Below the pieces are notes generated by a model. That model was given only the letters and a program-made list of their open reading frames with translations. It made no database searches and was not told the DNA's origin. Below are positions 25,412 through 39,200 of a stretch of DNA of 64,000 bases, one piece after another; position 1 is the first letter of the stretch, and each line of letters begins with the position of its first letter. The translations under genes and the position numbers were made by a program. Source of the stretch: Pegea sp. RAD2-039 (Eukaryota; Chordata; Thaliacea; Salpida; Salpidae); assembly GCA_034620365.1 (NCBI GenBank), contig JAQGEQ010000170.1, forward strand, positions 620,001 to 684,000. Direction: 5' to 3'.

Positions 25412-27050
25412 AAGTAATATTTTTGTGATGCTTTAAAAAGTTGTTTAGATTTAATTAATGAAATTTAATATTTTTTGGTACATATTTTATTTTGTAGTAT
25501 TATTAAAATCATAAGTGATAAATAAATATAGTTAAAGAAGATTAATAATAAAGATTTTAATTTATTATGTGTCTTCCGTGCTGCTTGCTGCATATTAGTT
25601 GTGATGTCGTTATCGCCTATAGAAGGTCTTATAACAATGATACTGCAAATAAAATTCAATTATTTTACAGCTTAAATCACCACCCTACTTTTGATTTGTC
25701 AGAATTTATAGAAATTTAATGTTTACTACATATCATGAAAACAAAAATGATTTTCTCTCAAAAGATAGATATAGAAAAGTTAAATATATCGATTTTGACA
25801 ATACACTTATCATAAGTTTCTATATCCGTTTTTAACCAATTTGTAACAAGTTGTTTGTTGTTTATTTTCTAAGAAATAAAAGATTGAGAACACATCCTCC
25901 TACAGATAGAAGATCATGATGAAGGTGAGCTCACCATCAATAAACCCACTATTAAGAAAATGGACTGATAGTTCCTCGAAGTGAAAACATTTACTGTGTT
26001 GTGTTTTAGATGAATTATATTAAACTGTATAATTGAATTTTTGTTTGCTTTTATTTATCTGCAGTCATATTTGTTGTATTACTTTAACAGCTGTACCATT
26101 TGTTATTTGCAGCTATGCGCTAAATAAATAGATATCAGAATTTTCATGTGAAATTGTTAAATGCGTCATATCTCTAAGTTAGTTAGAATTAATAGAGTAA
26201 TTAAACGAAAAAATTGTGAGTAAAAGTCATGTTAGAATTTTTTGGGTTTATTAAATAAATTAAAAAATCATGCAGGTAATAATTATGGAATTTTTTTGAT
26301 GAATTTAGATGTTTGAAGTTTCTTATAAAATGCATTTCCACTTTAAAAGGTAATTTATGATATGTCACTGGTAATCGATTAACTTAAATAAAACTAACAA
26401 TTAAAAGATTGTTATATTTTTAAAATTTTTAATTTTTCAATAATAAATATATTTTCTAATTAATCTCTTTGTACTAGTAGTATCATCAGACTTTTTATTT
26501 AAAAAGTAAATAGTGGGTGTATATTCTTGGTATAAGAATTATAATTACAAGTAATTTTATTGATTACATTTCGGTCAAGCACTGAAAAATATTTTATGAA
26601 TCTTGCAAGATATTTTTATGAGATTCGTCTAGTCTATAAAACGATTTGCTTTTTAAGAATAAGAAAATTAATCCAACTTTTAGCGTTACGGTTATTTTGT
26701 CAAATAATTTCGGAAGATTTAAAATGAAGTCTTGATAATCATATTTCGATTTATGACATTTCTCTTATTAGTGTTTACTACTTCATGGCAGAATACTATA
26801 TAATAAAACTGTTAAATGCAAAAAGTATAACAATTATTTGTCAACCTTTTATTTCTGAAAACTGTGAAGTTATAAATTAATCAACGCCAATTAGTTAGAG
26901 AATGAATCTTTATAATGTAAATCTTGTTTATTAAAAAGTAAACTTTAAGATTGTCTTTCTTACAATAATTAATCTTTCTTCTTTACAAAAAGTCAAGATT
27001 TTATACTAACTTGAAAACCTCCAATAATCGAAATTGACGTTTTTATAAAA
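25412..27050. repeat. Tandem array, copy 1 (short form)
   Basis: First unit, 1639 bp, starting at AAGTAATATTTTTGTGATGC. It matches copies 2 and 3 nearly base for base but lacks about 1.01 kb: copy 1 runs straight through where copy 2 has 27632-28646, leaving a TT microhomology. It contains a perfect palindrome GGTGAGCTCACC at 25924-25935. Confidence 0.95.
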
Positions 27051-29703
27051 AAGTAATATTTTTGTGATGCTTTAAAAAGTTGTTTAGATTTAATTAATGA
27101 AATTTAATATTTTTTGGTACATATTTTATTTTGTAGTATTATTAAAATCATAAGTGATAAATAAATATAGTTAAAGAAGATTAATAATAAAGATTTTAAT
27201 TTATTATGTGTCTTCCGTGCTGCTTGCTGCATATTAGTTGTGATGTCGTTATCGCCTATAGAAGGTCTTATAACAATGATACTGCAAATAAAATTCAATT
27301 ATTTTACAGCTTAAATCACCACCCTACTTTTGATTTGTCAGAATTTTTAGAAATTTAATGTTTACTAGATATCATGAAAACAAAAATGATTTTCTCTCAA
27401 AAGATAGATATAGAAAAGTTAAATATATCGATTTTGACAATACACTTATCATAAGTTTCTATATCCGTTTTTAACCAATTTGTAACAAGTTGTTTGTTGT
27501 TTATTTTCTAAGAAATAAAAGATTGAGAACACATCCTCCTACAGATAGAAGATCATGATGAAGGTGAGCTCACCATCAATAAACCCACCATTAAGAAAAT
27601 GAACTGATAGTTCCTCGAAGTGAAAACATTTTCTTCATACTTATTTTAATAGCTTAATTTTTATAAAAGTTGTTTTTTATCTTTAGAATTATATTTACTT
27701 TCTATATACTATTCAGTTCGAGTAAACAACTATTTACAAATTTTCATTGATTGATTTTCCAACTTCTCACACTTGTAGTCAATTTATTTTAAATTATTTG
27801 TTTATTGAGCTTCGTAAGCCAAAGCAGCTGATTGAATTTGACAGTCATGCTTCTTAATGATGAAGAGCAGCGTGCGCTAAACTCCTAGGATTTGATGTTC
27901 AGTGGCGTGGCTTAGTGACCTGGGACAGTGACATTGAGGTCAACAAACTTTCGATTTTCTGTTTGGCTTTACTCCTATAGTCCCACTACTTTTTGGTTGC
28001 TTTAGAAGCAGAGGCTTTCTACCTATAGTTGGGAAAGATACTTTCCGCACTCAACTCGCATCCTAATATAGCGCAGTGGATCACATCTTTGTTGATAAAT
28101 CGAAATTTCAAACCTACGCTTTTAAAAAATAATATAATAACAGCCAATCAACTTTTCCTATTGTCTTTCTTATCTTTAATATTAGTTTAAATTATTAAAA
28201 CTCGTTAAAAATAGACGAGCTAAAAGTATAAATATTTTGACAGCAGATATATTTAAAGTATTCGATAAAGTTGACGTTAATCTAATTTAAAAAAATAATA
28301 GTTCTGTGACAAATTTATTCTTAGAAGTAAACTTGAAAGCAAAAACGATTTAAAAATTTTAAGAATGGTTTTTATGGATGATTATTTAATGTATATATCA
28401 ATGATTATTTATCGATTGTAAAGACCTTTTTTAATATATTTCATTTAAATTTAAGGTAGGCAATATGATAAATACAATTTGGAATCTTTTTGCTGACACC
28501 ATCACAAGCTCTGTTACTTTTTTTCAAATTAAAACAAAAAATTTGATTTAAATAATTTTGTTGTCAAATGAAATATGAGTTTATCATTTTTTATTTTCTT
28601 TGTTTGAATTAATTTATAATTCTTAACTGTGTTTTACTTATTTGTTACTGTGTTGTGTTTTAGGTGAATTATATTAAACTGTATAATTGAATTTTGTTTG
28701 CTTTTATTTATCTGCAGTCATATTTGTTGTATTACTTTAACAGCTGTACCATTTGTTATTTGCAGCTATGCGCTAAATAAATAGATATCAGAATTTTCAT
28801 GTGAAATTGTTAAATGCGTCATATCTCTAAGTTAGTTAGAATTAATAGAGTAATTAAACGAAAAAATTGTGAGTAAAAGTCATGTCAGAATTTTTTAGGT
28901 TTATTAAATAAATTAAAAAATCATGCAGGTAATAATTATGGAATTTTTTTGATGAATTTAGATGTTTGAAGTTTCTTATAAAATGCATTTCCACTTTAAA
29001 AGGTAATTTATGATATGTCACTGGTAATCGATTAACTTAAATAAAACTAACAATTAAAAGTTTTTTATATTTTTAAAATTTTTAATTTTTCAATAATAAA
29101 TATATTTTCTAATTAATCTCTTTGTACTAGTAGTATCATCAGACTTTTTGTTTAAAAAGTAAATAGTGGGTGTATATTCTTGGTATAAGAATTATAATTA
29201 CAAGTAATTTTATTGATTACATTTCGGTCAAGCACTGAAAAATATTTTATGAATCTTGCAAGATATTTTTATGAGATTTGTCTAGTCTGTAAAACGATTT
29301 GCTTTTTAAGAATAAGAAAATAAATCCAACTTTTAGCGTTACGGTTATTTTGTCAATTAATTTCGGAAGATTTAAAATGAAGTCTTGATAATTATATTTC
29401 GATTTATGACATTTCTCTTATTAGTGTTTACTACTTCATGGCAGAATACTATATAATAAAACTGTTAAATGCAAAAAGTATAACAATTATTTGTCAACCT
29501 TTTATTTCTGAAAACTGTGAAGTTATAAATTAATCAACGCCAATTAGTTAGAGAATGAATCTATATAATGTAAATCTTGTTTATTAAAAAGTAAACTTTA
29601 AGATTGTCTTTCTTACAATAATTAATCTTTCTTCTTTACAAAAAGTCAAGATTTTATACTAACTTGAAAACCTCCAATAATCGAACTTGACGTTTTTATA
29701 AAA
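27051..29703. repeat. Tandem array, copy 2 (full unit)
   Basis: Full 2653-bp unit. It is near-identical to copy 3, with scattered substitutions and 1-5 bp indels (by eye a few percent divergence at most). It holds a dispersed-repeat copy at 27872-28091. No long reading frame; a conserved 64-codon minus-strand frame at 27104-27298 is conserved only because the copies are young. Confidence 0.95.
27872..28091. repeat. Dispersed repeat inside array copy 2
   Basis: A less AT-rich block related to the repeat in the CFAP210 intron (2248-2440). It lies within the 1.0-kb segment absent from copy 1 and so travels with the array unit. Confidence 0.6.
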
Positions 29704-32349
29704 AAGTAATATTTTTGTGATGCTTTAAAAAGTTGTTTAGATTTAATTAATGAAATTTAATATTTTTTGGTACATATTTTATTTTGTAGTATTATTAAAA
29801 TCATAAGTGATAAATAAATATAGTTAAAGAAGATTAATAATAAAGATTTTAATTTATTATGTGTCTTCCGTGCTGCTTGCTGCATATTAGTTGTGATGTC
29901 GTTATCGCCTATAGAAGGTCTTATAACAATGATACTGCAAATAAAATTCAATTATTTTACAGCTTAAATCACCACCCTACTTTTGATTTGTCAGAATTTA
30001 TAGAAATTTAATGTTTACTAGATATCATGAAAACAAAAATGATTTTCTCTCAAAAGATAGATATAGAAAAGTTAAATATATCGATTTTGACAATACACTT
30101 ATCATAAGTTTCTATATCCGTTTTTAACCAATTTGTAACAAGTTGTTTGTTGTTTATTTTCTAAGAAATAAAAGATTGAGAACACATCCTCCTACAGATA
30201 GAAGACTATGATGAAGGTGAGCTCACCATCAATAAACCCACCATTAAGAAAATGGACTGATAGTTCCTCGAAGTGAAAACATTTTCTTCATACTTATTTT
30301 AATAGCTTAATTTTTATAAAAGTTGTTTTTTATCTTTAGAATTATATTTACTTTCTATATACTATTCAGTTCGAGTAAACAACTATTTACAAATTTTCAT
30401 TGATTGATTTTCCAACTTCTCACACTTGTAGTCAATTTATTTTAAATTATTTGTTTGTTGAGCTTCGTAAGCCAACGCAGCTGATTGAATTTGACAGTCA
30501 TGCTTCTTAATGATGAAGAGCAGCGTACGCTAAACTCCTAGGATTTGATGTTCAGTGGCGTGGCTTAGTGACCTGGGACAGTGACATTGACGTCAACAAA
30601 CTTTCGATTTTCTGTTTGGCTTTACTCCTATAGTCCCACTACTTTTTGGTTGCTTTAGAAGCAGAGGCTTTCTACCTATAGTTGGGAAAGATACTTTCCG
30701 CACTCAACTCGCATCCTAATATAGCGCAGTGGATCACATCTTTGTTGATAAATCGAAATTTCAAACCTACGCTTTTAAAAAATAATAACAGCCAATCAAT
30801 TTTTCCTATTGTCTTTCTTATCTTTAATATTAGTTTAAATTATTAAAACTTGTTAAAAATAGAGAGCTAAAAATATAAATATTTTGACAGCAGATATATT
30901 TAAAGTATTCGATAAAGTTGACGTTAATCTAATTTAAAAAAAATAATAGTTCTGTGACAAATTTATTCTTAGAAGTAAACTTGAAAGCAAAAACGATTTA
31001 AAAATTTTAAGAATGGTTTTTATGGATGATTATTTAATGTATATATCAATGATTATTTATCGATTGTAAAGACCTTTTTAATATATTTCATTTAAATTTA
31101 AGGTAGGCAATATGATAAATACAATTTGGAATCTTTTTGCTGACTCCATTACAAGCTCTGTTACTTTCTTTCAAATTAAAACAAAAAATTTGATTTAAAT
31201 AATTTTGTTGTCAAATGAAATATGAGTTTATCATTTTTTATTTTCTTTGTTTGAATTAATTTATAATTCTTAACTGTGTTTTACTTATTTGTTACTGTGT
31301 TGTGTTTTAGATGAATTATATTAAACTGTATAATTGAATTTTGTTTGCTTTTATTCATCTGCAGTCATATTTGTTGTATTACTTTAACAGCTGTACCATT
31401 TGTTATTTGCAGCTATGCGCTAAATAAATAGATATCAGAATTTTCATGTGAAATTGTTAAATGCGTCATATCTCTAAGTTAGTTAGAATTAATAGAGTAA
31501 TTAAACGAAAAAATTGTGAGTAAAAGTCATGTCAGAATTTTTTGGGTTTATTAAATAAATTAAAAAATCATGCAGGTAATAATTATGGAATTTTTTTGAT
31601 GAATTTAGATGTTTGAAGTTTCTTATAAAATGCATTTCCTCTTTAAAAGTTAATTTATGATATGTCACTGGTAATCGATTAACTTAAATAAAACAAACAA
31701 TTAAAAGTTGTTTATATTTTTTAAATTTTAAATTTTTCAATAATAAATATATTTTCTAATTAATCTCTTTGTACTAGTAGTATCATCAGACTTTTTGTTT
31801 AAAAAGTAAATAGTGGGTGTATATTCTTGGTATAAGAATTATAATTACAAGTAATTTTATTGATTACATTTCGGTCAAGCACTGAAAAATATTTTATGAA
31901 TCTTGCAAGATATTTTTATGAGATTTGTCTAGTCTGTAAAACGATTTGCTTTTTAAGAATAAGAAAATAAATCCAACTTTTAGCGTTACGGTTATTTTGT
32001 CAAATAATTTCGGAAGATTTAAAATGAAGTCTTGATAATCATATTTCGATTTATGACATTTCTCTTATTAGTGTTTACTACTTCATGGCAGAATACTATA
32101 TAATAAAACTGTTAAATGCAAAAGTATAACAATTATTTGTCAACCTTATATTTCTGAAAACTGTGAAGTTATAAATTAATCAACGCCAATTAGTTAGAGA
32201 ATAAATCTTTATATAGTAAATCTTGTTTATTAAAAAGTAAACTTTAAGATTGTCTTTCTTACAATAATTAATCTTTCTTCTTCACAAAAAGTCAAGATTT
32301 TATACTAACTTGAAAACCTCCAATAATCGAAATTGACGTTTTTATAAAA
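29704..32349. repeat. Tandem array, copy 3 (full unit)
   Basis: Full 2646-bp unit following copy 2 head to tail, differing mainly by single-base changes and small gaps. It contains the 30526-30743 dispersed repeat. Confidence 0.95.
30526..30743. repeat. Dispersed repeat inside array copy 3
   Basis: Same element as 27872-28091. A G-to-C change has created a TGACGTCA at 30588 here, so that CRE-like match is a repeat mutation rather than a conserved site. Confidence 0.6.
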
Positions 32350-32908
32350 AAGTAATATTTTTGTGATGCTTTAAAAAGTTGTTTAGATTTAATTAATAAA
32401 ATTTAATATTTTTTGGTACATATTTTATTTTGTAGTATTATTAAAATCATAAGTGATAAATAAATATGGTTAAAGAAGATTAATAAAGATTTTAATTTAT
32501 TATGTGTCTTCCGTGCTGCTTGCTGCATATTAGTTGTGATGTCGTTATCGCCTATAGAAGGTCTTATAACAATGATACTGCAAATAAAATTCAATTATTT
32601 TACAGCTTAAATCACCACCCTACTTTTGATTTGTCAGAATTTATAGAAATTTAATGTTTACTAGATATCATGAAAACAAAAATGATTTTCTCTCAAAAGA
32701 TAGATATAGAAAAGTTAAATATATCGATTTTGACAATACACTTATCATAAGTTTCTATATCCGTTTTTAACCAATTTGTAACAAGTTGTTTGTTGTTTAT
32801 TTTCTAAGAAATAAAAGATTGAGAACACATCCTCCTACAGATAGAAGAATATGATGAAGGTGAGCTCACCATCAATAAACCCACCATTAAGAAAATGAAC
32901 TGATAGTT
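32350..32908. repeat. Tandem array, copy 4 (truncated)
   Basis: The first 559 bp of the unit, breaking off after CTGATAGTT at 32908, where unique sequence begins. The break lies 115 bp beyond the stop codon of the minus-strand gene at 33023. TTTATT at the junction, read on the minus strand, could serve as that gene's poly(A) signal. Confidence 0.93.
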
Positions 32909-33022
32909 TATTTTTCGACAAACAAAACATTATAATAAGTAAAAAATATCTGAAAGAAAACAAAAGTAGGTGAAAAAGATGAACAGACTGTATCTAGTGA
33001 AGCAAGTTTAGATAGAATTTGA

Positions 33023-36000
33023 TCATTTTACAATTTGAATCAAGTTTAATCGTTGTTGGTTTATTGTTTCTAGACTTGAAGAAGTTGCCACAAAGTTTGC
33101 ATCTCTTTTTCTCATTTTGTATTTGCTTTTTTGACTTGTAACAATGATTGATGAGATGTGATCATCAAAAGAAGTCTTCTCATCTTTGAGTCTTGCAAAA
33201 CATTGGTGAGTGCTTCGTATGACTGGTTTGTTAGTTTGAAGTACGACGTAGTCGGGCAAAGATTCAGTCGATCTGTTGTTGTTGTTGTTGATGTTGGATG
33301 TCTTCTTGAAGTGAGAGCAGCAGAAGCTCTGAAGAAGAATATCAGTTCAAAATGTGAGGATTTAAAAGCAAGAAGTGAACTAACAGGAAGTACGCCATCT
33401 GGTGGTGGATATTCAACTTCTTGGCTTCGTGATTGCACATCATCTTCATTAAATCCGCTTGAAGTTTTCTCTAAATCTTCATCATCTGATAGTAACGTTT
33501 TTGGAGGTTCAGGTCGAAATTCGGAGGATAAGAACAAGTTTGAAGGCAAATCATCACTATAAAAAGAGGAAGATGAAGACTTCATCAATTTAATGAGATC
33601 CGATCACAAACCTCAAAATCTCATCCATCTCAAAAGACTCAAATTTGCTCTTTGGTTTAACTGCATTTATCTAAAGATTAGAAGATTAGAGAATTTTAAA
33701 GAGGGAAATAATCAACAACCAACCTTCCCGCATGTCTCTTCATCTGCTTCAACTTCTTTCATTTCGAATTTTTCTGTTTTAAAAATTTCGATCAAAAATG
33801 ATTCTTGAGAGATTAGGTCTTTCCTCACCTTCATTCGAGTCCTCTCGTAATCCAGGCATGATGTCAAAAGAAGATTGGCGCGACTTCGAGAATTTTGATC
33901 GGAGTTTAGTCACCCGATGAAGAGTATTTTTTCGAGAGGTGTTGTCGTGCTGTGAGCAACGAAATGATGAAATTTTGCCACAAGGGAGCAACTTGAAATT
34001 ACTTTTGTTTTGATTTCGAATTCTGTGTCTTCTTCACATCTTGATGATAGCCACTCATTGGTTTTGTTGATACCTTTCAGGACATATGAGCTTGTGTTTT
34101 GTATTTGCTCCAAATTATCTAATAAATATTTCAGTAAATATTTTGTATTTTGACAATTATCTTTTTTTGCACCTTTTTTTGAGGCTTTAGATCTTCTTCT
34201 GTTCCCTTTATCAAATCCAGCATGAAATCTTTTTAGAATCTGAAATTGATATAAATTTTGGTTCAAAATACATAAATTCTTTGAGAAAATGTAAATTTAA
34301 TGAGAGGTATGTGTCAAAACATGACTTTCTATGTTACATCAGAAGTCAAAGTTATCTTGATAAAAAAGTTTAAAAGCAGATAGTTGAAAAAAACAATTTG
34401 ATAAACAGAATAACAACTTTTATTACAACAGTTTTATCTTGCACCACACCAAAAAGTAAACAACTCGTAAATAAAAATAAGTCTAAAAATAGAAGTTAAA
34501 AAATAAATATATTCAAACAAAAACAATTGTAGACATCTCAAATGAAAATTGTCAATTGAGGATAAATGAGAGGAATTTTTACCTCTTTTCTTTCTTCGTT
34601 TATATCAGAATATCCAAAGCCAAGATTGGATAATAAGGTGCAAGCGTCGTACTCACGAGCTGAGATCAGGTCACTGACGCTAGAAATATAAAAATTGAGT
34701 AATAAAGTGAAGAATTTAAGAGTTAGTGTTTAAAACTTGGTGAGTAAAATTTAAGGTATACTATTAATTGCTATCATAAAGAGTTTTAAACACATGTATA
34801 GATTAAGGCTAGGTATACAACTTTTTAAATGTTAGCAATAAAAGTAGAAGTTATTTAAAACCTTTGAAGAGATGATAAATGGATTTGGCATGGTTGGTTT
34901 TGATGATAATAATTTTCATCATCTTTAAGAATAAGAATATTAGATTTGTGGAATTTTCTGTTGAAAAATAAAAAGATAGAATTAAATTTTTCAATTAAAA
35001 ATTATACTTAGCAAGTAAATCTATAATCTGAAGAAACAGGTTTGAGAAAAATAAATATAAAATGATAAAAATTGATTTAATTGTACATCCTTAAAAGCAA
35101 TACTTTATTTGGTTAAAACCACAACTTAAGAGGAAATTAAAAAACTATTTACCTGCTTTGGCTGCTTTTCATTTTCAATTTTTTGCGTTCAAAAGAATAA
35201 GCTGAAAGAGAAATTATAGTTCTATTAAACTCTTAGAAGATAATCATCAAATTTGAAAATACCTTCAACACCAAGAAAAAGTTCTTGTTCACTTTCACTA
35301 GCAGATGCAGCCAGAGATGAGTTACTGCTGTCATCTTTCAACTCAATACTATTTCTTTCTGTAATAGCATTTAAAATTTTTTACATTAAAAAGATATTTA
35401 AATGAACTGTTAAGATAAAAATATAAAGAAAGTAACTAAACTAAAAACATTTTGTTTTATAAATGAAAAATTATATCATAATATTATAAATTTAAAGTAA
35501 TATTTATTTCTATAATTTTTAGATAAAATAGTCACTTTAATAACTAAAATATAAACTCCTGAGAAAAACCATAAAAAACTCGTGAGAATGTGTGTTAGCA
35601 AGATGTGCTCTCTTTAGGCACCCTCCTTCACATTTATATATATATATAAAAAATCAAAAGAGAAATCAAAATAAAGAGAAAAATTCAAAAAAATTATATT
35701 TTAACCAAAGAACTATAGAAAATATAATCACTAAATTGTAGTAAAATGATAATTAATAATATGATATATTTTTAGTTTTATCTGTTTGAAACCCTTTTTT
35801 TAAACTTATTAAAAATTTGAAGAATGTTGAAATATCATTGAGACCTTAGGATATCAAAGATTAATTTATAAGTTTAACCTGATAGTATATCACTAAATTT
35901 TATTCATTCACAGAAACTTAGAATTTTGTATTAACATTTTTTTATTTTAAATCAGCAAATCTAAAAATATATGTATGAAAAATTATTTAAATATTATTTT

Positions 36001-36206
36001 TCAAATAGGTAAAACTTATACTTCTAATTTTAATGAAAACAAGTATAATTAAAAGAAATAAATGCTATAAAGATACATCAAATTTAGTTTTTAACAGCAA
36101 AAATGTTAAAATAATTTCCTTTCATAAAAAAACAATTTTAGATTTAAGAAAAAAACAACAAACCTTGAACAAGTGATGAATCCATGTTTGAATATAATAC
36201 TTCCAT
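33023..36206 (-). CDS. Ten-exon gene of uncertain family, 409 aa (ITPRID/TESPA1-like?)
   Basis: Exons on the minus strand: 36206-36164, 35358-35263, 35201-35153, 34679-34583, 34239-34003, 33949-33829, 33773-33724, 33670-33612, 33556-33385 and 33328-33023. All junctions are GT-AG and in phase. The protein starts MEVLYSNMDSSLVQERNSIE, then a Ser/Glu-rich segment (AASASESEQELFLGVE), a basic patch (FERKKLKMKSSQSSVSDL) and TLLSNLGFGYSDI. A Lys-rich helix follows, then an acidic Ser/Pro-rich tail (LLSDDEDLEK, EVEYPPPDGVLP) and an Asn run. SVSDLI followed about 13 residues later by LLSNLGFG recalls the N-terminal IP3-receptor-binding motif of ITPRID/TESPA1 (KRAP) proteins, but the rest does not clearly match. 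No membrane segment or enzyme motif was seen. Start chosen because a T-rich acceptor lies 11 nt upstream. Gene structure is much surer than family. Confidence 0.65.
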
Positions 36207-39200
36207 AATAAAAATAACTAAACAAATTAGAATGAAGCAATAACAATAATAAATCCTAAAAATATTTAATCAATTAATTGATTTAATAACTAATCAAAGA
36301 ATAAGAAATTTCATTCATAAGGTCAAATTTTATTAAAAGTATAAATACATTATTCTATAAACTTTTTAATTAAACCATTTGGAGTGATTAAGTAGAATAA
36401 AACTAATTACAACAATAATAAATATGAGATATTGGTTAAACAAATTTATACTTTGATATATTTTTAAGCGCCACTAATAAGAAAATATATAGATATAAAA
36501 ACATAGATATAATCTATAATAAGATAATAAATATAATTTACAATATATAAAAAATTAAGGGAAAACAAATATGTGTTAGGCTACCTGTTATCATCTGATA
36601 GCAAATAGTGGTATGAACATTTTGTCATATCAACTTCATATTTATATCATAATTTGGTGTCATTGAAAACTTGATACTAAGAATTTGTGCCACATTAATA
36701 AAAATATTTTGATTACACAGAAATAGATTTAGCATTCTGTTGAAACTGCAAAATGTTATTCTGAACTTTTCTCATTAATGTGTAGGATAATCTATTGAAA
36801 AACGTCTTACAAACAATAAAACTAAATTTTTCTATTAAACTAACGGTTCTTATATGATGTACATTACTAAGAGTAGATATAAAAGTAGTTTTAATTAATT
36901 ACGAATTGAAAATAGATGAAAAATTAACGAATAAAAGTGAACAGTTGTAGCCCTCAAAACTGAAATAGATTTAGTTGAAAAAGACTTTTAAAATGTTGTA
37001 TGTAAAAAGAATGTGCATCAACTATTTTACAATAGATTTCAAATAAACTTGATCGATAATCATATAAGATAGATGCGAACAAAAGAAGTAAACACGAAAG
37101 ATTCACTGACGGGAATCCTGAAGGGAGTAACAGAATGGAGCGTCGTCAGAGTATCTATAAAGTTACCGGCTGCATAATTAACGAAGACAGCCAATTTTTT
37201 CTCATCGGTCCTACCCGACTCAATCTTGTCTAAGAAACTGGTGAAAGCGATGCGCAACCGCCTTTCACTTGAATACCTTTTAAAGATTATCTGTAAATAA
37301 ACTTATTACACTAACTATATGAAACAAATTAAAAAAATAAAACGATATGCTGTTTCTAAAAATCATTTATTACAGCTTAAAATTAAAGTGAAATACAAAA
37401 AGCTATTCGAAATTGTTTTTAATAAGTTCTAGAAAATTGATAGAGATTCATAATTGGATAAAGTTTACTGTAGTAAATTGTGTTTCATAGCAAAACTGGA
37501 TTTTATGATGTTTATAAATGTAAATTTATGGATACTAAACTAATCAGAAACCTCCTTTTATTTTTACAAAAGTATTTTTCTAAGGCATCAACTTTTGACC
37601 AAATAAAAATTGTTTTGATCTTCTTCAAAATATAAGTTCGTAAATTCATATTAAATTTGAATGTACTTCTTATTACCTTTAAACCAATTTTTTATATTAT
37701 TAAAACAGTTTTCTACTTAGTCCACATACTTTGTTAGAAAAATCATTTCTTGGAAAACACTTTTTGAATTTCTTATAATTTGGTATAATTTATAGTGGAG
37801 TTTTAAAAGCAAAGTTTCTTTTATATAGCATTATATAGCAAACCTTCATTACGAATAGGTCTTTGTTATAAATGTCTGCGACACAAACCGCAACTAACAT
37901 AATGCTAGACTGTACAAAGGGGGAAATAATCACGTGTGATATATTTGAATTGTATATCAGAATAGTATTTTACCACTTGAATAAATGTGTTGTCAAATCC
38001 TTATGGAGCTTTTCAAAAAGCTAGTTTAGTTTGTTAACGTTCAATTAGTTGTTGCGTACTGTTGTTACTAGTCGGCTTTTGCAATTTAATAAAGCTCTTC
38101 TAAAGAGTTATTATCATTATGTCACGTAGGCTCATGTAATTCAATTTAAACCTAAATTTATAGATTTACAGGTGAGACAATCTTCCACTACTCCAAGCTG
38201 ATCATACCAAGTAAGTTCTGCAAAAGGATTCACAAAATTATAATTGAAAGTTGAAAATTTTTTAGCTGACAAAATCATTTTTTTCTTGAAATTTAGAAAA
38301 GTAAAACTTTAGAGGCTGAGCAGAAAAGAATGTTTGTTTTGACTGGAAAGTAATAATAGAATTTCAGAAATAGTTTTAAACTGTTTTTCTTTGAAATACT
38401 TTTAAGATATATTTTTTAGTTCAAGTCAATGGTGGTTTTCCTCTAATTTATCAAAAGAGTAATGAAAATATTTAAGCTGGGTGCAAAAAATGATGAAAAC
38501 TACTGACTTCTCCAATACCTAGTTTAAAAAAAAAGTATAACATCTCTCAGCTCAATGAACTATGACACAAAATACCAATAAAAGTTTGAGAAAATATATT
38601 TTGTTTAAAAATCCTCTGAAACTATAAACAACTTTTTCAATGTGGGATTATAAGAAAAAACTAAGGCTTAACTTTAATAAAACCTGAGTAGAATTAAAAA
38701 TACAATATGCGACAAACATAGCCATGAAAAACTAAGTAAACTACTTTTAAAGAAATTTCTAAGAACAATAAACTAGTAAAAATCTAACTTAGCCACAAAG
38801 TCACATTTTGTTTTAAAGCAACAATTCAAATCCACTATAAGGTGTTTTCTATACACAAAAACTGTTGCCTCTCGTGTTGATTCGACGCTAAACAGCAAAG
38901 CTGGAATATTCTCTTCAAAGCACAAAGTTAGGGCAGAAATTATGGAGATCTAGTTGTCGTCCATGCAGCAGGAGTTCACTCTCCATACCTGAGAAGAACT
39001 GATACGGCTACGCCTAGGTGGCATCTCAGAAGCTACCAGACAATTGCAGTGACAATTGCTTGGGAGGCTTAAACTCCAGCTTTAATTTTGGAGTTTTGTA
39101 TCTTCTTGAAGCTTATCTTAAATTGACTAACAAAACCCTTCTACCCGGGTTTTATGGACTTTTCTTTGTTGCATCTAACATTCAACATTCCATTTTATGA

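Noticed and set aside
25465..25659. 64-codon minus-strand frame repeated at 27104, 29757 and 32403
   Set aside because: Its conservation only reflects the youth of the tandem array. It is Ile/Leu/Lys/Asn-rich like translated AT-rich DNA, copy 4 has an in-frame change, and no family or exon partners are seen.
33158..33562. 134-codon plus-strand frame
   Set aside because: Antisense to two exons of the minus-strand gene at 33023-36206, which have consistent splice phases.
37100..37100. tRNA or rRNA genes anywhere in the window
   Set aside because: No cloverleaf-like B-box/A-box pairs or conserved rRNA blocks were recognised by eye; a covariance search would be decisive.
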